A stretch of DNA of 64,000 nt from Glo-17 sp964637835 (GCA_964637835.1 CAZWYF010000001.1:62001-126000), one strand, 5' to 3'; positions 26,001 to 34,267 are shown, counted from the first letter of the stretch. Made by a program: numbers and translations. Notes: generated by a model from the letters alone, not told the origin.

Positions 26001-26349
26001 CGATGCGATCGATGGCGGACTTGATGTCGTCGTAGGCCTTCTGGCGGTCGGTGCCGGTCTCCAGCTCGATGGTCACCGTGCCCACGCCCTCGCGGGCGGT
26101 GCTGGTGATCTTCTCGAGGCCGTCGACGCCCTGCACCGCCTCCTCGATCTTGATGCAGACGCTCTCCTCCACCTCGCCGGGAGTGCCCCCGAGCATCACC
26201 ACCGAGGCGGTGACGATGTCCAGCTCGGTCTCCGGGAACACCTCCTGCACGATGGTCAGGATGGAGGCCAGCCCGGCCACGATGAGCACGAACATCAGCA
26301 GGTTGGCGGCGACGTGATTGGTGGCGAACCAGTTCAGCGCGGATCTCAC
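23071..26349 (-). CDS. RND-family efflux permease (AcrB/MexB/HAE-1-like)
   Basis: Proton-driven inner-membrane pump subunit of 1092 residues, full length for HAE-1/HME-type RND. The N-terminal helix (MRSALNWFATNHVAANLLMF) and the first porter domain with VMLGGTPGEVEESVCIKIEEAV are typical. Two sets of six hydrophobic helices follow, including SLGIVVDDAIVVGENIF with the helix 4 aspartates of the proton relay. A second half with GVVVNDSLLMIDFIN follows the same pattern. It exports drugs, lipids or other amphiphiles through MFP and OMF partners encoded by the upstream genes. It starts at GTG overlapping the MFP stop (GTGA). The substrate is unknown. Confidence 0.95.
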   Translation of the reverse strand: MRSALNWFATNHVAANLLMFVLIVAGLASILTIVQEVFPETELDIVTASVVMLGGTPGEVEESVCIKIEEAVQGVDGLEKITSTAREGVGTVTIELETGTDRQKAYDDIKSAIDRIETFPEETEKPVVTLVEARRPVLDVIVYGDTDERSLKVLADRIRDDLMARPEITYAEVQGTRPYEISIEVSEATLRAHGLSLAQVAAAVRQNSLDLPGGSVKTAGGEILIRTEGQRDTGADYARIVAVSRPDGSHVMLDEIATIRDGFEDVDLRTRMQGELAAIVSVYRTGDDNVLDVSRAVKDYLAVQDQALPAGIDLEIWRDRSTIYRERMNLLLKNGMVGLLLVFGVLALTMQLRLAFWVALGIGISFLGAFWVLPWFGVTLNMISLFAFILSLGIVVDDAIVVGENIFARRERGEDAQTAASRGVLEVGGPVIFAVLTTVTAFSPLLAVEGMMGNFMFPMAVVVIAVLAFSLVESLLILPAHLATVKSVRQLGAEVPRQLREAGGPRGFYHRSKHLVSERLEWFVHRVYRGHLDWALHNRGIVMALATAVMLITVGFAGGGHLQFTFMPRIESDTVTASLTLPQGTTMEESLAAAQRLETSLRQVREAIGQDGPAGAEDPIQLVQTTVGSQPRASGGGGPMGGQSTGSGAHLLEVSVELLSADQRTISAGEIARRWREATGAIPEAVELGFSADLFSAGKPIQVQLASPVTEDLDRAAQELQDELTTFPGVIDISDSFREGKLELKLDLKPEARALGLTLEDLARQVRGGFYGAEVMRIQRGRDEVKVMVRYPERERTSVGHVEDMRVRTSAGAEVPFTRVARAVVGRGFSTIERAERRRIVNVYADVEQDQANASEVLAELEAGFLPRLLERYPGLRYDLEGEEEERQESVQSLMRGFVLAIFLIYALLAVQFRSYLQPFLVMSAIPYGVVGAVWGHVLMGWDLTLLSLFGVVALAGVVVNDSLLMIDFINRARRSGLAVREALLQAGQRRFRPILLTSVTTFLGLTPLLLEQSLQAQFLIPMAISLGFGVLFATTITLILVPVGYSLLSSFKRFFGFRDQVWVSEEEAGLGVGFGEFGGAGSAEDAPASGR

Positions 26350-27554
26350 GGCGTCGCACCTCCGGTGGCGGCGTCGCCGTTCACGCGCACGGCCATGCCG
26401 TCCACCACGTACTGCAGGTTGCTCGTGATCAGGCGGTCGCCGGGCTGCAGGCCGCCGCCGATCACGGCGTTCTCGACGCCGGCGCGCACCACGCGGACGC
26501 TGCGGATGCGCAGGCGATCCTCCTGGTCGAGGACCCAGACCTCGTCGCGTGGGCGCAGGCCGCGGCGGGGGATGGTGACCGAGCCCGCGGGCGGATCGGC
26601 GGCGAAGATCACCTTGACGAACATCCCCTTCAGCAGCGGCGGGCGGTCACCCTCCACGGCGTAGGGGGCGTCCACCTCCACCACCACGGGCACGGTCCGG
26701 CTGGCCTGATCGATGGCGCCGCCGAGACGCGCGGCATGGCCGGTCCAGGTGTGGGTGGCGCCGGCGAACTCGCCCTCGATGGCGGCCGGGGAACCGGCGG
26801 TGGTGTCGCCCGGGTCCCGGGGCACGCGCACCCAGGCGAGGTCGCGGTCGGTGAGGTTGACGGTGATCTCGGCGGTCCCGATGTCGTAGATGCGGCCGAG
26901 CACCTCGCCGGCGCGGACGTACTGGCCGAGGTCCACCTGGTCCTCGAGGACCCGGCCGGCGAACGGCGCGGTGAGGTTGCAGCGGGAGAGGTCGAGCTCG
27001 GCCCGGGCGAGGCCGGCGCGGGCGGCGGCCAGCTGGGCCTCGGCCTGGTGGAGTTGGGGTTCGCGGAAGAGCAGGGCGTTGGGCTCGGTCTCCCCGAGGC
27101 CCGAGCCGGCGAGGTCGTCCCGCTGCAGACGGTCCCACTCGTCGCGGGCGATGCTGGCCTCCTCGCGGACGGTGGCCAGGTCGTACTCGGCCCGGGCCAC
27201 CTGGCTGCGGGCCTGCTCCACGGCCAGCTGGTAGTCGGTGGGATCGATGCGGACCAGCACCTCGTCGGCGGCGAAGAAGGCGCCCACGCGCATGGACCCG
27301 GACGCCTCGACCACCTTGCCGGAGACCTGGGGAACCAGGTTGATGGCGCGCTGGGCCTCCACCGTCCCCCAGCCCTCCACCGTGATGGGTGGCTGGACGG
27401 CGTCCACGTGGTGGACCGTGACCAGCGGGGCCGGCGTCTCGAGCTGGCGACGCTGGGGTTGGGGACGCGTGGCCATCAGGATCACGAACACGGCCACCGC
27501 GGCCAGGACGATGGCCACGGCGATGAGCCGGCGGCGACGGATGGGGGCGCTCAC
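26346..27554 (-). CDS. RND efflux periplasmic adaptor (membrane fusion protein)
   Basis: A 402-residue adaptor with an N-terminal membrane anchor (RRLIAVAIVLAAVAVFVILMA). The lipoyl/barrel-sandwich halves are split by an alpha-helical hairpin (AVEQARSQVARAEYDLATV and REPQLHQAEAQLAAARAGLA). A beta-barrel domain with a C-terminal membrane-proximal domain follows (GGLQPGDRLITSNLQYVVDGMAV). It bridges the RND pump to the outer-membrane channel. The GTG start overlaps the stop of the channel gene by four bases; its own stop overlaps the pump start the same way. No signal peptide cleavage site is evident, so it is probably membrane-anchored. Confidence 0.94.
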   Translation of the reverse strand: MSAPIRRRRLIAVAIVLAAVAVFVILMATRPQPQRRQLETPAPLVTVHHVDAVQPPITVEGWGTVEAQRAINLVPQVSGKVVEASGSMRVGAFFAADEVLVRIDPTDYQLAVEQARSQVARAEYDLATVREEASIARDEWDRLQRDDLAGSGLGETEPNALLFREPQLHQAEAQLAAARAGLARAELDLSRCNLTAPFAGRVLEDQVDLGQYVRAGEVLGRIYDIGTAEITVNLTDRDLAWVRVPRDPGDTTAGSPAAIEGEFAGATHTWTGHAARLGGAIDQASRTVPVVVEVDAPYAVEGDRPPLLKGMFVKVIFAADPPAGSVTIPRRGLRPRDEVWVLDQEDRLRIRSVRVVRAGVENAVIGGGLQPGDRLITSNLQYVVDGMAVRVNGDAATGGATP

Positions 27555-29077
27555 GGGCGATCTCCTTCTCGGCTGGCGCCGCTCTCGGCGGCGAGCACGG
27601 GGTCGGCGAGCTCGGCGTCCCAGGGGCCGCCGAGCGCGAGGATCAGGTTCACGCGCGCGGTGCGGAAGGCGCGCTGGGTGGCGAGCAGGGAACTCTCGGC
27701 ATTCAGCAGCCGGCGCTGGGTCTCCAGGGTGGAGAGCAGGTTGTCCAGGCCGGCGCGGTAGCGCTGACGCGCCAGGTCCAGGGACCGGCGGGCCTCGCGG
27801 ACCGAGGCGGCGAGGGCGGCCTCGCGCGCGGCCTGGTGGCGCTCGGCGTCCAGGGCGTTCTCCACCTCGGCGAAGGCGACCAGGACGGTCTGGCGGTAGG
27901 CGGCCACGGCCTGCTCGGCGCGGGCCTCGGCGGCCTCGACCTGCGCCTGGGTGGCGCCGCGGTTGATCAGCGGCATCACCAGGTTCCCGGTGAGCGACCA
28001 GACGTCGTTGCCGGCCTCGAACACCTGGTCGAGCTCGGTGCCGGTGTAGCCGGCGCTGCCGGTGAGCGAGATCGACGGATACAGGCGTGACGTGGCCACG
28101 CCCACGTTGGCCACCGCGGCGTGCAGCCCGGCCTCGGCCGCCACGAGGTCCGGCCGGCGCGCGAGCAGCGAGGAGGGCAGGCCCGCGGGCACCGGCGGCA
28201 GGGGATCGGGCATGGCCAGCGCGCGGAGCCGGGCGTCATCCAGATGGGCGAGCTCGCCGGCAGGGTAGTCGCCCAGGAGGATCTCCAGGCGGCGCACGGC
28301 CTCGGCGAGCTGGCGCCGGAGCTCCGGGATGGTGGCCTCGGTGTTCAGCAGGTTCTGGCGCGAGAGGCGCAGGTCGAGCGCCGGGGCCACGCCCCGGACG
28401 TAGCGGTCCTGGACGGTCTGCAGGGTCTGCTCGTAGGTGGCGCGGGTGCGCAGGGCCAGGCCCAGCTGGCACTGCAGCTCGCGGACCTGCAACCAGGTGC
28501 GCACCACGTCGGCCACCAGGGTCTGCAACACCACGCGGCGGTTCATGTGGCTCTGCAGCAGGCTGGCGCGGGCGGCCTCCTCGGCCCGCGAGAGACGACC
28601 CCACAGATCCAGCTCGTAACGGGTGGAGAGGCTGGCCTCGAACTGCGTCCGGTAGAAGCTGCCGCGGCCGCCGAAGGCCTGCAGGCTGCTCTTGCCGCGG
28701 TTGGCGGTGCCGCCCACCTCGATGGCGGGCCAGCGGTCGGCGCGGGCGCCCCCCACCGCGGCGCGCGCCTCGAGGACCCGGGCGGTGGCGGCGGCCAGGT
28801 CCTGGTTGCCGCGCCGGGCGCGGGCGACCAGCGTGTCGAGGGTGGTGTCGGCGAAGGCCGTCCACCAGCGTGGCGTGGCCAGGAGCGTGTCGGCCGGGGC
28901 GCTGGCCGCGGCACCGGCCGGATCGCCCGGCGCGGCGGACGCGGGCGCCGAGACGTAGCCGTCCGGGACCGCGGCGGTGAGTTCCGGGCGCACGTAGTCC
29001 GGTCCCACCGTGCAGCCGGTCAACAGCGACAGCACCGCGATGGTGGCGATGGCGGGGCGTCGTGCGGTCTGGGTCAC
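27551..29077 (-). CDS. Outer-membrane efflux channel lipoprotein (NodT/TolC family)
   Basis: A 508-residue outer-membrane factor. The signal peptide has a lipobox (LSLLTGC), so the mature protein is a lipoprotein like OprM. Tandem TolC repeats have characteristic stretches: DLAAATARVLEARAAVGGARADRWP (shown in part), SRYELDLWGRLSRAEE, YQRAGLDNLLSTLE-like motifs near the end (RYRAGLDNLLSTLET) and SLTGSAGYTG. It opens the outer-membrane exit for the RND pump. The GTG start at 29077 overlaps the tetR stop by four bases with GGAGG seven bases upstream, coupling it to the regulator. Confidence 0.94.
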   Translation of the reverse strand: MTQTARRPAIATIAVLSLLTGCTVGPDYVRPELTAAVPDGYVSAPASAAPGDPAGAAASAPADTLLATPRWWTAFADTTLDTLVARARRGNQDLAAATARVLEARAAVGGARADRWPAIEVGGTANRGKSSLQAFGGRGSFYRTQFEASLSTRYELDLWGRLSRAEEAARASLLQSHMNRRVVLQTLVADVVRTWLQVRELQCQLGLALRTRATYEQTLQTVQDRYVRGVAPALDLRLSRQNLLNTEATIPELRRQLAEAVRRLEILLGDYPAGELAHLDDARLRALAMPDPLPPVPAGLPSSLLARRPDLVAAEAGLHAAVANVGVATSRLYPSISLTGSAGYTGTELDQVFEAGNDVWSLTGNLVMPLINRGATQAQVEAAEARAEQAVAAYRQTVLVAFAEVENALDAERHQAAREAALAASVREARRSLDLARQRYRAGLDNLLSTLETQRRLLNAESSLLATQRAFRTARVNLILALGGPWDAELADPVLAAESGASREGDRP

Positions 29078-29817
29078 GTCAGGTCCTCCGGTGAGGGGCC
29101 GGCCACGGCGCGCGGCGCGGGCGAGGCCGCGACGGCCCGGATGCCGGCCACCGAGAAGCGGGTGATGTGGGCCACGGCGGCGTCGATGTAGGTGTCCACG
29201 TCGTCGGCCAGCGGGGGAAAGACGGTCCGGAAGGCTCCGGCGGCCGCCTCGCAGCCGGGATGGCCGTGGGCCTGGTGCCAGCGCATGGTGAAGTGCACCA
29301 GCTGCCCGTGCAGGCTGCCCGCGATCCAGGGCGCGAGCCCGGGGGCCACGCCTGGCAGGTGCTGCAGCGTCAGCTCGGTCATCTCCGCCCACATGGGCAT
29401 GAGGATGTCCTGGAGGATGCGCGCGCCCTCCAGGCTGCCATGGTGCATCTCCCGCACCAGGAGCTTGACGAAGTTCCCGCCCTGCGGCGTCTTCAGCGTG
29501 TCCTCGAAGTGGATGCGGTAGAACCCGGCCACCACGTCCTCGAGTCCGGCCTCGGGTCCGGCGGCGGCCCGGCGGATGGCGGCCAGGTAGCGCTCGCGCT
29601 TGCCCGTCGCCACCCGCCGCAGGACCTCGTGGTAGAGGCTCTGCTTGCCATGGAAGTGGTAGTTCACCGCCGCGACGTTCACCGCCGCCGCGCCCGCGAT
29701 GTCGCGGATGGAGACGGCGGCGAAGCCCCGGTCGGCGAAGAGCTGCTCGGCGGCGTCGAGCAGCCGGGCGCGGGTGTCGCGAGGATCGCTGGGGGCGGTA
29801 TCCGGCAACCGTGGCAT
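29074..29817 (-). CDS. TetR-family repressor of the RND efflux operon
   Basis: A 247-residue regulator. The N-terminal helix-turn-helix spans DTRARLLDAAEQLFADRGFAAVSIRDIA and AVNVAAVNYHFHGKQSLYHEV, the standard TetR layout. A ligand domain of about 180 helical residues follows, of unknown specificity, with the CerR/CEC-type C-terminal arrangement possible. I chose the ATG at 29817 over an upstream one because the longer reading would place a basic extension before the HTH and would include the operator in the coding sequence. It leads the tetR-OMF-MFP-RND operon and sits directly next to a near-perfect palindrome that is its likely operator. Confidence 0.9.
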   Translation of the reverse strand: MPRLPDTAPSDPRDTRARLLDAAEQLFADRGFAAVSIRDIAGAAAVNVAAVNYHFHGKQSLYHEVLRRVATGKRERYLAAIRRAAAGPEAGLEDVVAGFYRIHFEDTLKTPQGGNFVKLLVREMHHGSLEGARILQDILMPMWAEMTELTLQHLPGVAPGLAPWIAGSLHGQLVHFTMRWHQAHGHPGCEAAAGAFRTVFPPLADDVDTYIDAAVAHITRFSVAGIRAVAASPAPRAVAGPSPEDLT

Positions 29818-29836
29818 GGCTGATCCCGGGAATAAA

Positions 29837-29857
29837 ACGGTTGTTTGAAACGACCGT
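29837..29857. promoter_or_regulatory. Probable TetR operator
   Basis: ACGGTTGTTT-G-AAACGACCGT is a 21-base palindrome with one mismatched pair, 20 bases upstream of the TetR start codon. Its length, symmetry and position fit autoregulation of the efflux operon. Confidence 0.6.
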
Positions 29858-29920
29858 ACCAATCGCCCAATCAAACCGATCCCGCGCGATCCGCAAGCAG
29901 AAAAACGGGCGACCCGGGGA

Positions 29921-31417
29921 TCAGCCGGGAACGGAGGGCGGCGGGTCCCCGGCGCGTGGGGAGCCCGGGCCCGCGGCCGCCCGGGCGATGCGGCGCAGCA
30001 TGCCGGCGAAGACGAACTGGTGCACTGGCCACAGCGCGTACCAGTACATCAGCCCGAGGAGGCCGCGCGGATCGAAGATGGCGGTCTGGCGGATACGGCT
30101 GCCCGCACCCTCGGGGCGCACCTCGAATTGCAGCCACGCCCGCCCGGGCAGGCGCATCTCCGCCCGCAGGCGCAGCAGCCGGTCCGGCTCGTGGTCGCGG
30201 ACGCGCCAGAAGTCCAGCGGGTCGCCCACGGCCAGGTGCTCGGCATCGCGCCGACCCCGGCGCATGCCCGGGCCGCCGGCGAGCTTGTCCAGGGCGCCGC
30301 GCAGCCGCCACAGCCAGGTCCCGTGATACCAGCCCACCTTGCCCCCGATCCGGCGGATGGGGGCGAAGGCCTGCGCCGGCGGCACCCCGACGGTCGTCTC
30401 GCGGGAGTCCACCAGGCGGGAACCGAAACGCACGCCGCCATACCGGGATGGAGCCTGGCTGCTGGAGAGCGCGTCGCACCAGCGGGTGGCGGCCAGGCGC
30501 TGGTCCTCGCGCTCGATGGCGCGCCGGACCGCCTCGCGCACGCCATGGGGGCGGACCGGGAAGACGCTCAGGGCGCGCGGGTCGGTGACCACGGTGTCGT
30601 GCCGGATGCTGCCCACCAGCTTGGCGCCCACCCGGGCCTGGAGCGGGGTGACCAGCCCCAGCCAGTAGGAGCTGAGCCGTGGCGAGAGCAGCGGCACCGA
30701 CAGCAGGCGCCGGCGCAGCCCGCGCTGCTCGGCGAAGATCTGCATCAGTTCGCTGTACGACACCTGGTCCGGTCCGCCGATCTCCAGGATCTCCGATCGC
30801 TCCAGCGGTCGGTCCAGGGCCGCCCGCAGGTAGGCGATCACGTCCTCGATGGCGATGGGCTGGGCGCGGCGTCGGGTCCAGCTCGGCGTGATCATCACCG
30901 GCAGCTTCTGGACCAGGGCGCGGATCATCTCGAAGCTCAGGCTGCCCGAGCCGATGATGATCGAGGCCCGGAACTCCAGGGTCGGCGGACCCTCCTCGCG
31001 CAGGATGGCGCCCACGTCGCGGCGGCTGGACAGGTGGGCCGACAGCTCTCCGGGCGGCACCAGGCCGCCGAGGTAGATCACCTGCCGGACCCCGGCGGCG
31101 CGGGCGGCGGTGGCGAAGTTGCGCGCGCCGCGCAGCTCGTCGGCCACGAAGTCGCGGCCGCCGGCGAGGGCGTGCACCAGGTAGTACGCGGTATGGATCC
31201 CCTGCAGGGCGGGGGCGAGGCTGTCGGCATCCAGCACGTCGCCCTGGACCACCTCGAGATCGGGCCCCGGAGCGGCGCGCAGGTTTTCCGGTCGGCGGAC
31301 CAGGCAGCGGACGGCGAGGCCGTCGCGGCGGAGAGCGGCGAGCAGGCGTCCGCCCACGTAACCGGTGGCTCCGGTCAGCAGGATGCGGGGCCTCTGGTCT
31401 TGCGGATCGTTCGTCAT
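29921..31417 (-). CDS. NAD(P)-binding SDR fused to DUF2867
   Basis: A 498-residue protein with two domains. Residues 1-290 form an extended short-chain dehydrogenase fold with the dinucleotide motif TGATGYVGGRL and typical NmrA/extended-SDR features (EVVQGDVLDADSL and AYYLVHAL). Residues about 320-480 match the DUF2867 domain, including GWYHGTWLWRLRGALDKL and DPRGLLGLMYWYALWPVH. Such fusions are widespread in bacteria and have no assigned reaction. It may act as an NAD(P)H-sensing or lipid-quinone-modifying enzyme. It sits upstream of the tetR promoter on the same strand but 63 bases from its operator. Confidence 0.85.
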   Translation of the reverse strand: MTNDPQDQRPRILLTGATGYVGGRLLAALRRDGLAVRCLVRRPENLRAAPGPDLEVVQGDVLDADSLAPALQGIHTAYYLVHALAGGRDFVADELRGARNFATAARAAGVRQVIYLGGLVPPGELSAHLSSRRDVGAILREEGPPTLEFRASIIIGSGSLSFEMIRALVQKLPVMITPSWTRRRAQPIAIEDVIAYLRAALDRPLERSEILEIGGPDQVSYSELMQIFAEQRGLRRRLLSVPLLSPRLSSYWLGLVTPLQARVGAKLVGSIRHDTVVTDPRALSVFPVRPHGVREAVRRAIEREDQRLAATRWCDALSSSQAPSRYGGVRFGSRLVDSRETTVGVPPAQAFAPIRRIGGKVGWYHGTWLWRLRGALDKLAGGPGMRRGRRDAEHLAVGDPLDFWRVRDHEPDRLLRLRAEMRLPGRAWLQFEVRPEGAGSRIRQTAIFDPRGLLGLMYWYALWPVHQFVFAGMLRRIARAAAGPGSPRAGDPPPSVPG

Positions 31418-31519
31418 GGCTCCCTGTGGCTGACATCGATGTACAGCCGGGCCATGCGCCCGCCAGGCGCCGCTGCGGTCATGCCCGACGTCCGGTCGTC
31501 ATCAGCCGCCGGGACGCCG

Positions 31520-31545
31520 GACGGGCCACCGATGGGTGGCCCGTC
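31520..31545 (-). terminator. Strong hairpin terminator after the STAS gene
   Basis: GACGGGCCACC pairs perfectly with GGTGGCCCGTC (11-base stem, loop GATG), about 100 bases beyond the STAS stop and before the SDR gene on the same strand. There is no U-tract. Confidence 0.55.
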
Positions 31546-31643
31546 GACGCTGGCGAACCTGGAATCATCGCCTGGATCCGGACCGCCGGGGCGAGCCGGA
31601 CTCCAGCGCGGCGGCACCGTCGCTCGGATGACCCGGGAGCGAC

Positions 31644-31985
31644 CTATTCCTCGAACGAGGCCAGGGCCTCGTCGAGGGACTCGTAGGTGGGGAACACCGT
31701 GGTCAGGCTGGTCACCGAGAAGAGGCGGTCGATCCGGTTGCTCAGGTTGCAGATCTTCATCTGCCCCATGTTCTTCTTCAGCGTGGTCAGCCCGCTGACC
31801 AGGATGCCCAGGCCGGTGGAGTTGATGTACCGCACCTTGCCGAGATCGAGGATCAGGTCGACGTGGCCCTCGTCCACCAGCTCCTTGATGGCATTGGTGA
31901 AGGTGTCGTAGTCCTTGCCGCCCATGATGTCGCCGGACAGCTGCAGGACCATGGCACGATCGCGCGGGTTGCGGTTGATCTTCAC
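31644..31985 (-). CDS. STAS-domain anti-sigma-factor antagonist
   Basis: A 113-residue single-domain protein of the SpoIIAA/STAS family. It carries the phosphorylatable serine in the motif GKVRYINSTGLGILVSGL, with beta-strand VLQLSGDIMGGKDYDTF before it. Such proteins sequester anti-sigma factors when unphosphorylated. No kinase (SpoIIAB/RsbW-like) or phosphatase lies nearby, so its partner is unknown. The GTG start at 31985 follows GAAGGGG, and a duplicated 16-base motif sits upstream, between it and the serine hydrolase. A role in gas-vesicle-independent stress signalling is inferred from the family, not seen. Confidence 0.88.
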   Translation of the reverse strand: MKINRNPRDRAMVLQLSGDIMGGKDYDTFTNAIKELVDEGHVDLILDLGKVRYINSTGLGILVSGLTTLKKNMGQMKICNLSNRIDRLFSVTSLTTVFPTYESLDEALASFEE

Positions 31986-32043
31986 GAAAGACCCCTTCGA
32001 TGGCCGCGGGGCGGAGCGCCGCGGGCTGGGTGGGCGATGGATG

Positions 32044-32075
32044 CCAGGACAAGATGATCCCAGGACAAGATGATG
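32044..32075. repeat. Tandem 16-base direct repeat upstream of the STAS gene
   Basis: Two adjacent copies of a 16-base unit, identical over the first 15 bases (CCAGGACAAGATGAT) and differing only in the last, start at 32044 and 32060. They lie 59-90 bases before the STAS start. Tandem sites at this distance could be regulator binding sites or slippage products; nothing else occupies this 220-base spacer. Confidence 0.6.
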
Positions 32076-32205
32076 CCACCGGACACGGGCGCAAGACGCG
32101 GCGGTCCGGGGTGCGCTCGACCGCTGCACCTTAGCGCGTGGCCGGCGCGGTGTAAACCACCGGCAGCGCCACGGATCCCGCACCGGGGGGGAGCCGGCCG
32201 AGGGC

Positions 32206-33501
32206 TCAACCGTGGCCGGAGTCGCGCCCCGACCGCTCGGCGCGCATCTCCTGCACCTCGCCCAGCAGGTCCGCCGCCCAGGGGTGTCCCGGACGCAGCT
32301 CCAGCAGGGTCTGCAGGGCCAGGGTCGCCCGGGTCAGCTCGCCGGCCGCCAGCGACCGGCGGGCCTGCTGCTCGAACCAGCGCACGCGCCGCGGGCCATC
32401 GTACCGCTGGTAGTCGAGGGCCACCAGGCACCAGGGGTGATGCGCCGGCATGGCCGCGTCCACCAGCTCGTGAGCGACGGACAGTCCCGTGGCGCCGTTG
32501 GCGAGGTAGACCACTCCCGCCCCGCACCCCGGGCAACCGGCGGCCAGCGCCACGGTATCGCCGTTGTCGCCCCATTGCCAGACCACCTCGCCGTGGGGGC
32601 CGTCCATCAGGCCCCAGCCCAGACCCCAGTGGACGTGCTCGGCGACGTCGGCGGGTGCGCCCAGCTCGGCCTGGATCTGCGGCGTGAGCATCTCCGCCCG
32701 CATGGCCGCGGAGAGCCCCTCGCCACGGAGACAGGCGGAGAGGAAGCGAGCGTAGTCGCGGGCGGTGGTGTGCAGGCTGGCGGCGGCGCTGCCGCTGGGA
32801 CTGCGCCGGCGCGGCTGGGGTCGCATGGACCGGTCATGCCCGGTGGCGGCGTTCTCGGCGAACTCGCGACCGAAGAGATAGCTGCTGCGCGTCATCCCGA
32901 GCGGCTCGAACACCTCGCGCCGGACCAGCTCCTCCAGGGGCAGTCCCGTGACGGCCTCCGCCGTCTTGCGCAGGAAGCGGATCCCCTCCCCCGAGTAGGT
33001 GAAGCGGGTGCCTGGCTCGGCGACGAACCGCGTGCCCCAGTTGGGCAGGCCGGTGGTGTGCGTCAGGCACATGCGGGCGGTGACACGGCGGTGGCGGGGA
33101 TCGCCGGCCAGCCGCGGGTAGGGGGCGTGGCGGACGAGCGGCTCATCCAGCGTCAAGAGGCCGCGATCCACCAGACGCAGCACCGTGTAGGCGAAGACCG
33201 TCTTGCTCAGCGAGGCGGCCTCGAAGACGGTCTCGCGATCCACCGCGCGACGGATCCGGCTGTTGCGCACGCCGGCGGTGTGCACGGCCGCCACGGTGTC
33301 GGCCTCCAGGACGGCGAGCGACGCGCCCGGGATGTCGCCGAGCGAGATCAGGCGCTCGAGATCGTCGGCGGTGATGGCCTCGCGGGCGGCGACGGGGGCC
33401 AGCAGGCCCGGTACGAGCAGCAGTCCCGACAGGAGCAGCAGGATGCCAGTGGGGCGCGGGCACGCGCTCCGCAGTGCGCGGCCAGGATGGGGCAGCAGCA
33501 T
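32206..33501 (-). CDS. Exported serine hydrolase of the beta-lactamase/DD-peptidase family
   Basis: A periplasmic enzyme of 431 residues with an N-terminal signal segment (PTGILLLLSGLLLVPGLLA). The class C/DD-peptidase active site is seen as Ser97-Leu-Ser-Lys100 (SLSK), followed by Tyr169-Ser-Gly (YSG) in place of YxN. A third motif like HTTG/KTG is not clear; WGDNG occurs instead. It belongs to the serine hydrolase group including EstB-like esterases and PBP4-type carboxypeptidases. The start is uncertain: ATG at 33501 places the signal peptide at the N-terminus; longer starts at 33564 or 33570 add a basic extension. The C-terminus has a TPR-like tail region. Confidence 0.8.
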   Translation of the reverse strand: MLLPHPGRALRSACPRPTGILLLLSGLLLVPGLLAPVAAREAITADDLERLISLGDIPGASLAVLEADTVAAVHTAGVRNSRIRRAVDRETVFEAASLSKTVFAYTVLRLVDRGLLTLDEPLVRHAPYPRLAGDPRHRRVTARMCLTHTTGLPNWGTRFVAEPGTRFTYSGEGIRFLRKTAEAVTGLPLEELVRREVFEPLGMTRSSYLFGREFAENAATGHDRSMRPQPRRRSPSGSAAASLHTTARDYARFLSACLRGEGLSAAMRAEMLTPQIQAELGAPADVAEHVHWGLGWGLMDGPHGEVVWQWGDNGDTVALAAGCPGCGAGVVYLANGATGLSVAHELVDAAMPAHHPWCLVALDYQRYDGPRRVRWFEQQARRSLAAGELTRATLALQTLLELRPGHPWAADLLGEVQEMRAERSGRDSGHG

Positions 33502-33679
33502 GGAGACTCGCAGCCGATGGCGCGGCGCCCGGTGGGGAGGACACGGCGCGGGATGGTCCGACATCCCCACGATACGGACCGGCCCGCCCGGAGTTCCAGT
33601 CTTGCAGGTTAAAATCTTCTAGAGAGTTATCACGGCAACGTGTGAATCCCGGAGGGCGCCGATTCACGCCGGCGGCGGT

Positions 33680-34249
33680 TCACGCCGGCGCCACCACCTG
33701 GAAGGCCTCGACACAGTCGTGCCCCTCGCCGGCCCGGCGGGAGTCCACGTTGTGGTAGTTGATGATCACGCCGGGGAAGAGGTCGCCCAGGATCATGACG
33801 TAGCCTTCCACCCAGGCGCGGCAGTACACGAAGCAGACCTCGTCGTGGGCGACGGGCCGCTGCGCCTCGGCCTCCCGGGTCAGGCAGCGCTCGCAGCCGC
33901 GGGTCCTGAGGAAGACCGTGTCACCCTCCGCCCAGATCTCCGGCCGGGCCGTGCCACGATCGCCGAAGAAGCCGCTCAGCCAGTCGCGGACGCCGGCCAC
34001 GGGGTCGGCGGTGAAGCCCTCGGGCGTGAAGCGGTCGGCGGCCAGCTCGCGGGCCAGGCGCTCGACACCGGTCTGGTAGCCGGCGGCCAGGTACTGGCGC
34101 CGCAGCACCGGCCAGGCCACGTCGCCGAAGGCGCGATGCAGGCTGGCCACGGCGTCGAGGTCGGCGAGCTTGTCGGCCAGCGAGACCGCGGCCACGGCGG
34201 TGGGGCGGTGGCGGCGGGCGGCGGATCCGGTCTCCTGGGGTCGGGTCAT
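33680..34249 (-). CDS. Unknown cysteine-containing protein of the liu/atu operon
   Basis: A 189-residue protein without signal or membrane segments. The C-terminal half has GCERCLTR and EVCFVYCRAWVEG, followed by INYHNVDSRR, so four cysteines and nearby His residues could bind a metal. The pattern loosely recalls L-2-amino-thiazoline-4-carboxylic-acid-hydrolase-type domains, but this is not secure. It ends the seven-gene catabolic operon, 18 bases after AtuA on the same strand, which suggests a job in the same pathway or in sensing its products. Confidence 0.55.
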   Translation of the reverse strand: MTRPQETGSAARRHRPTAVAAVSLADKLADLDAVASLHRAFGDVAWPVLRRQYLAAGYQTGVERLARELAADRFTPEGFTADPVAGVRDWLSGFFGDRGTARPEIWAEGDTVFLRTRGCERCLTREAEAQRPVAHDEVCFVYCRAWVEGYVMILGDLFPGVIINYHNVDSRRAGEGHDCVEAFQVVAPA

Positions 34250-34267
34250 GGGCCGGTGCCTCCCGGG

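Noticed and set aside
33663..33690. Direct repeat TTCACGCCGGCG as a regulatory site
   Set aside because: The second copy overlaps the stop codon of the cysteine-rich protein gene and the repeat is only 12 bases; chance is likely.
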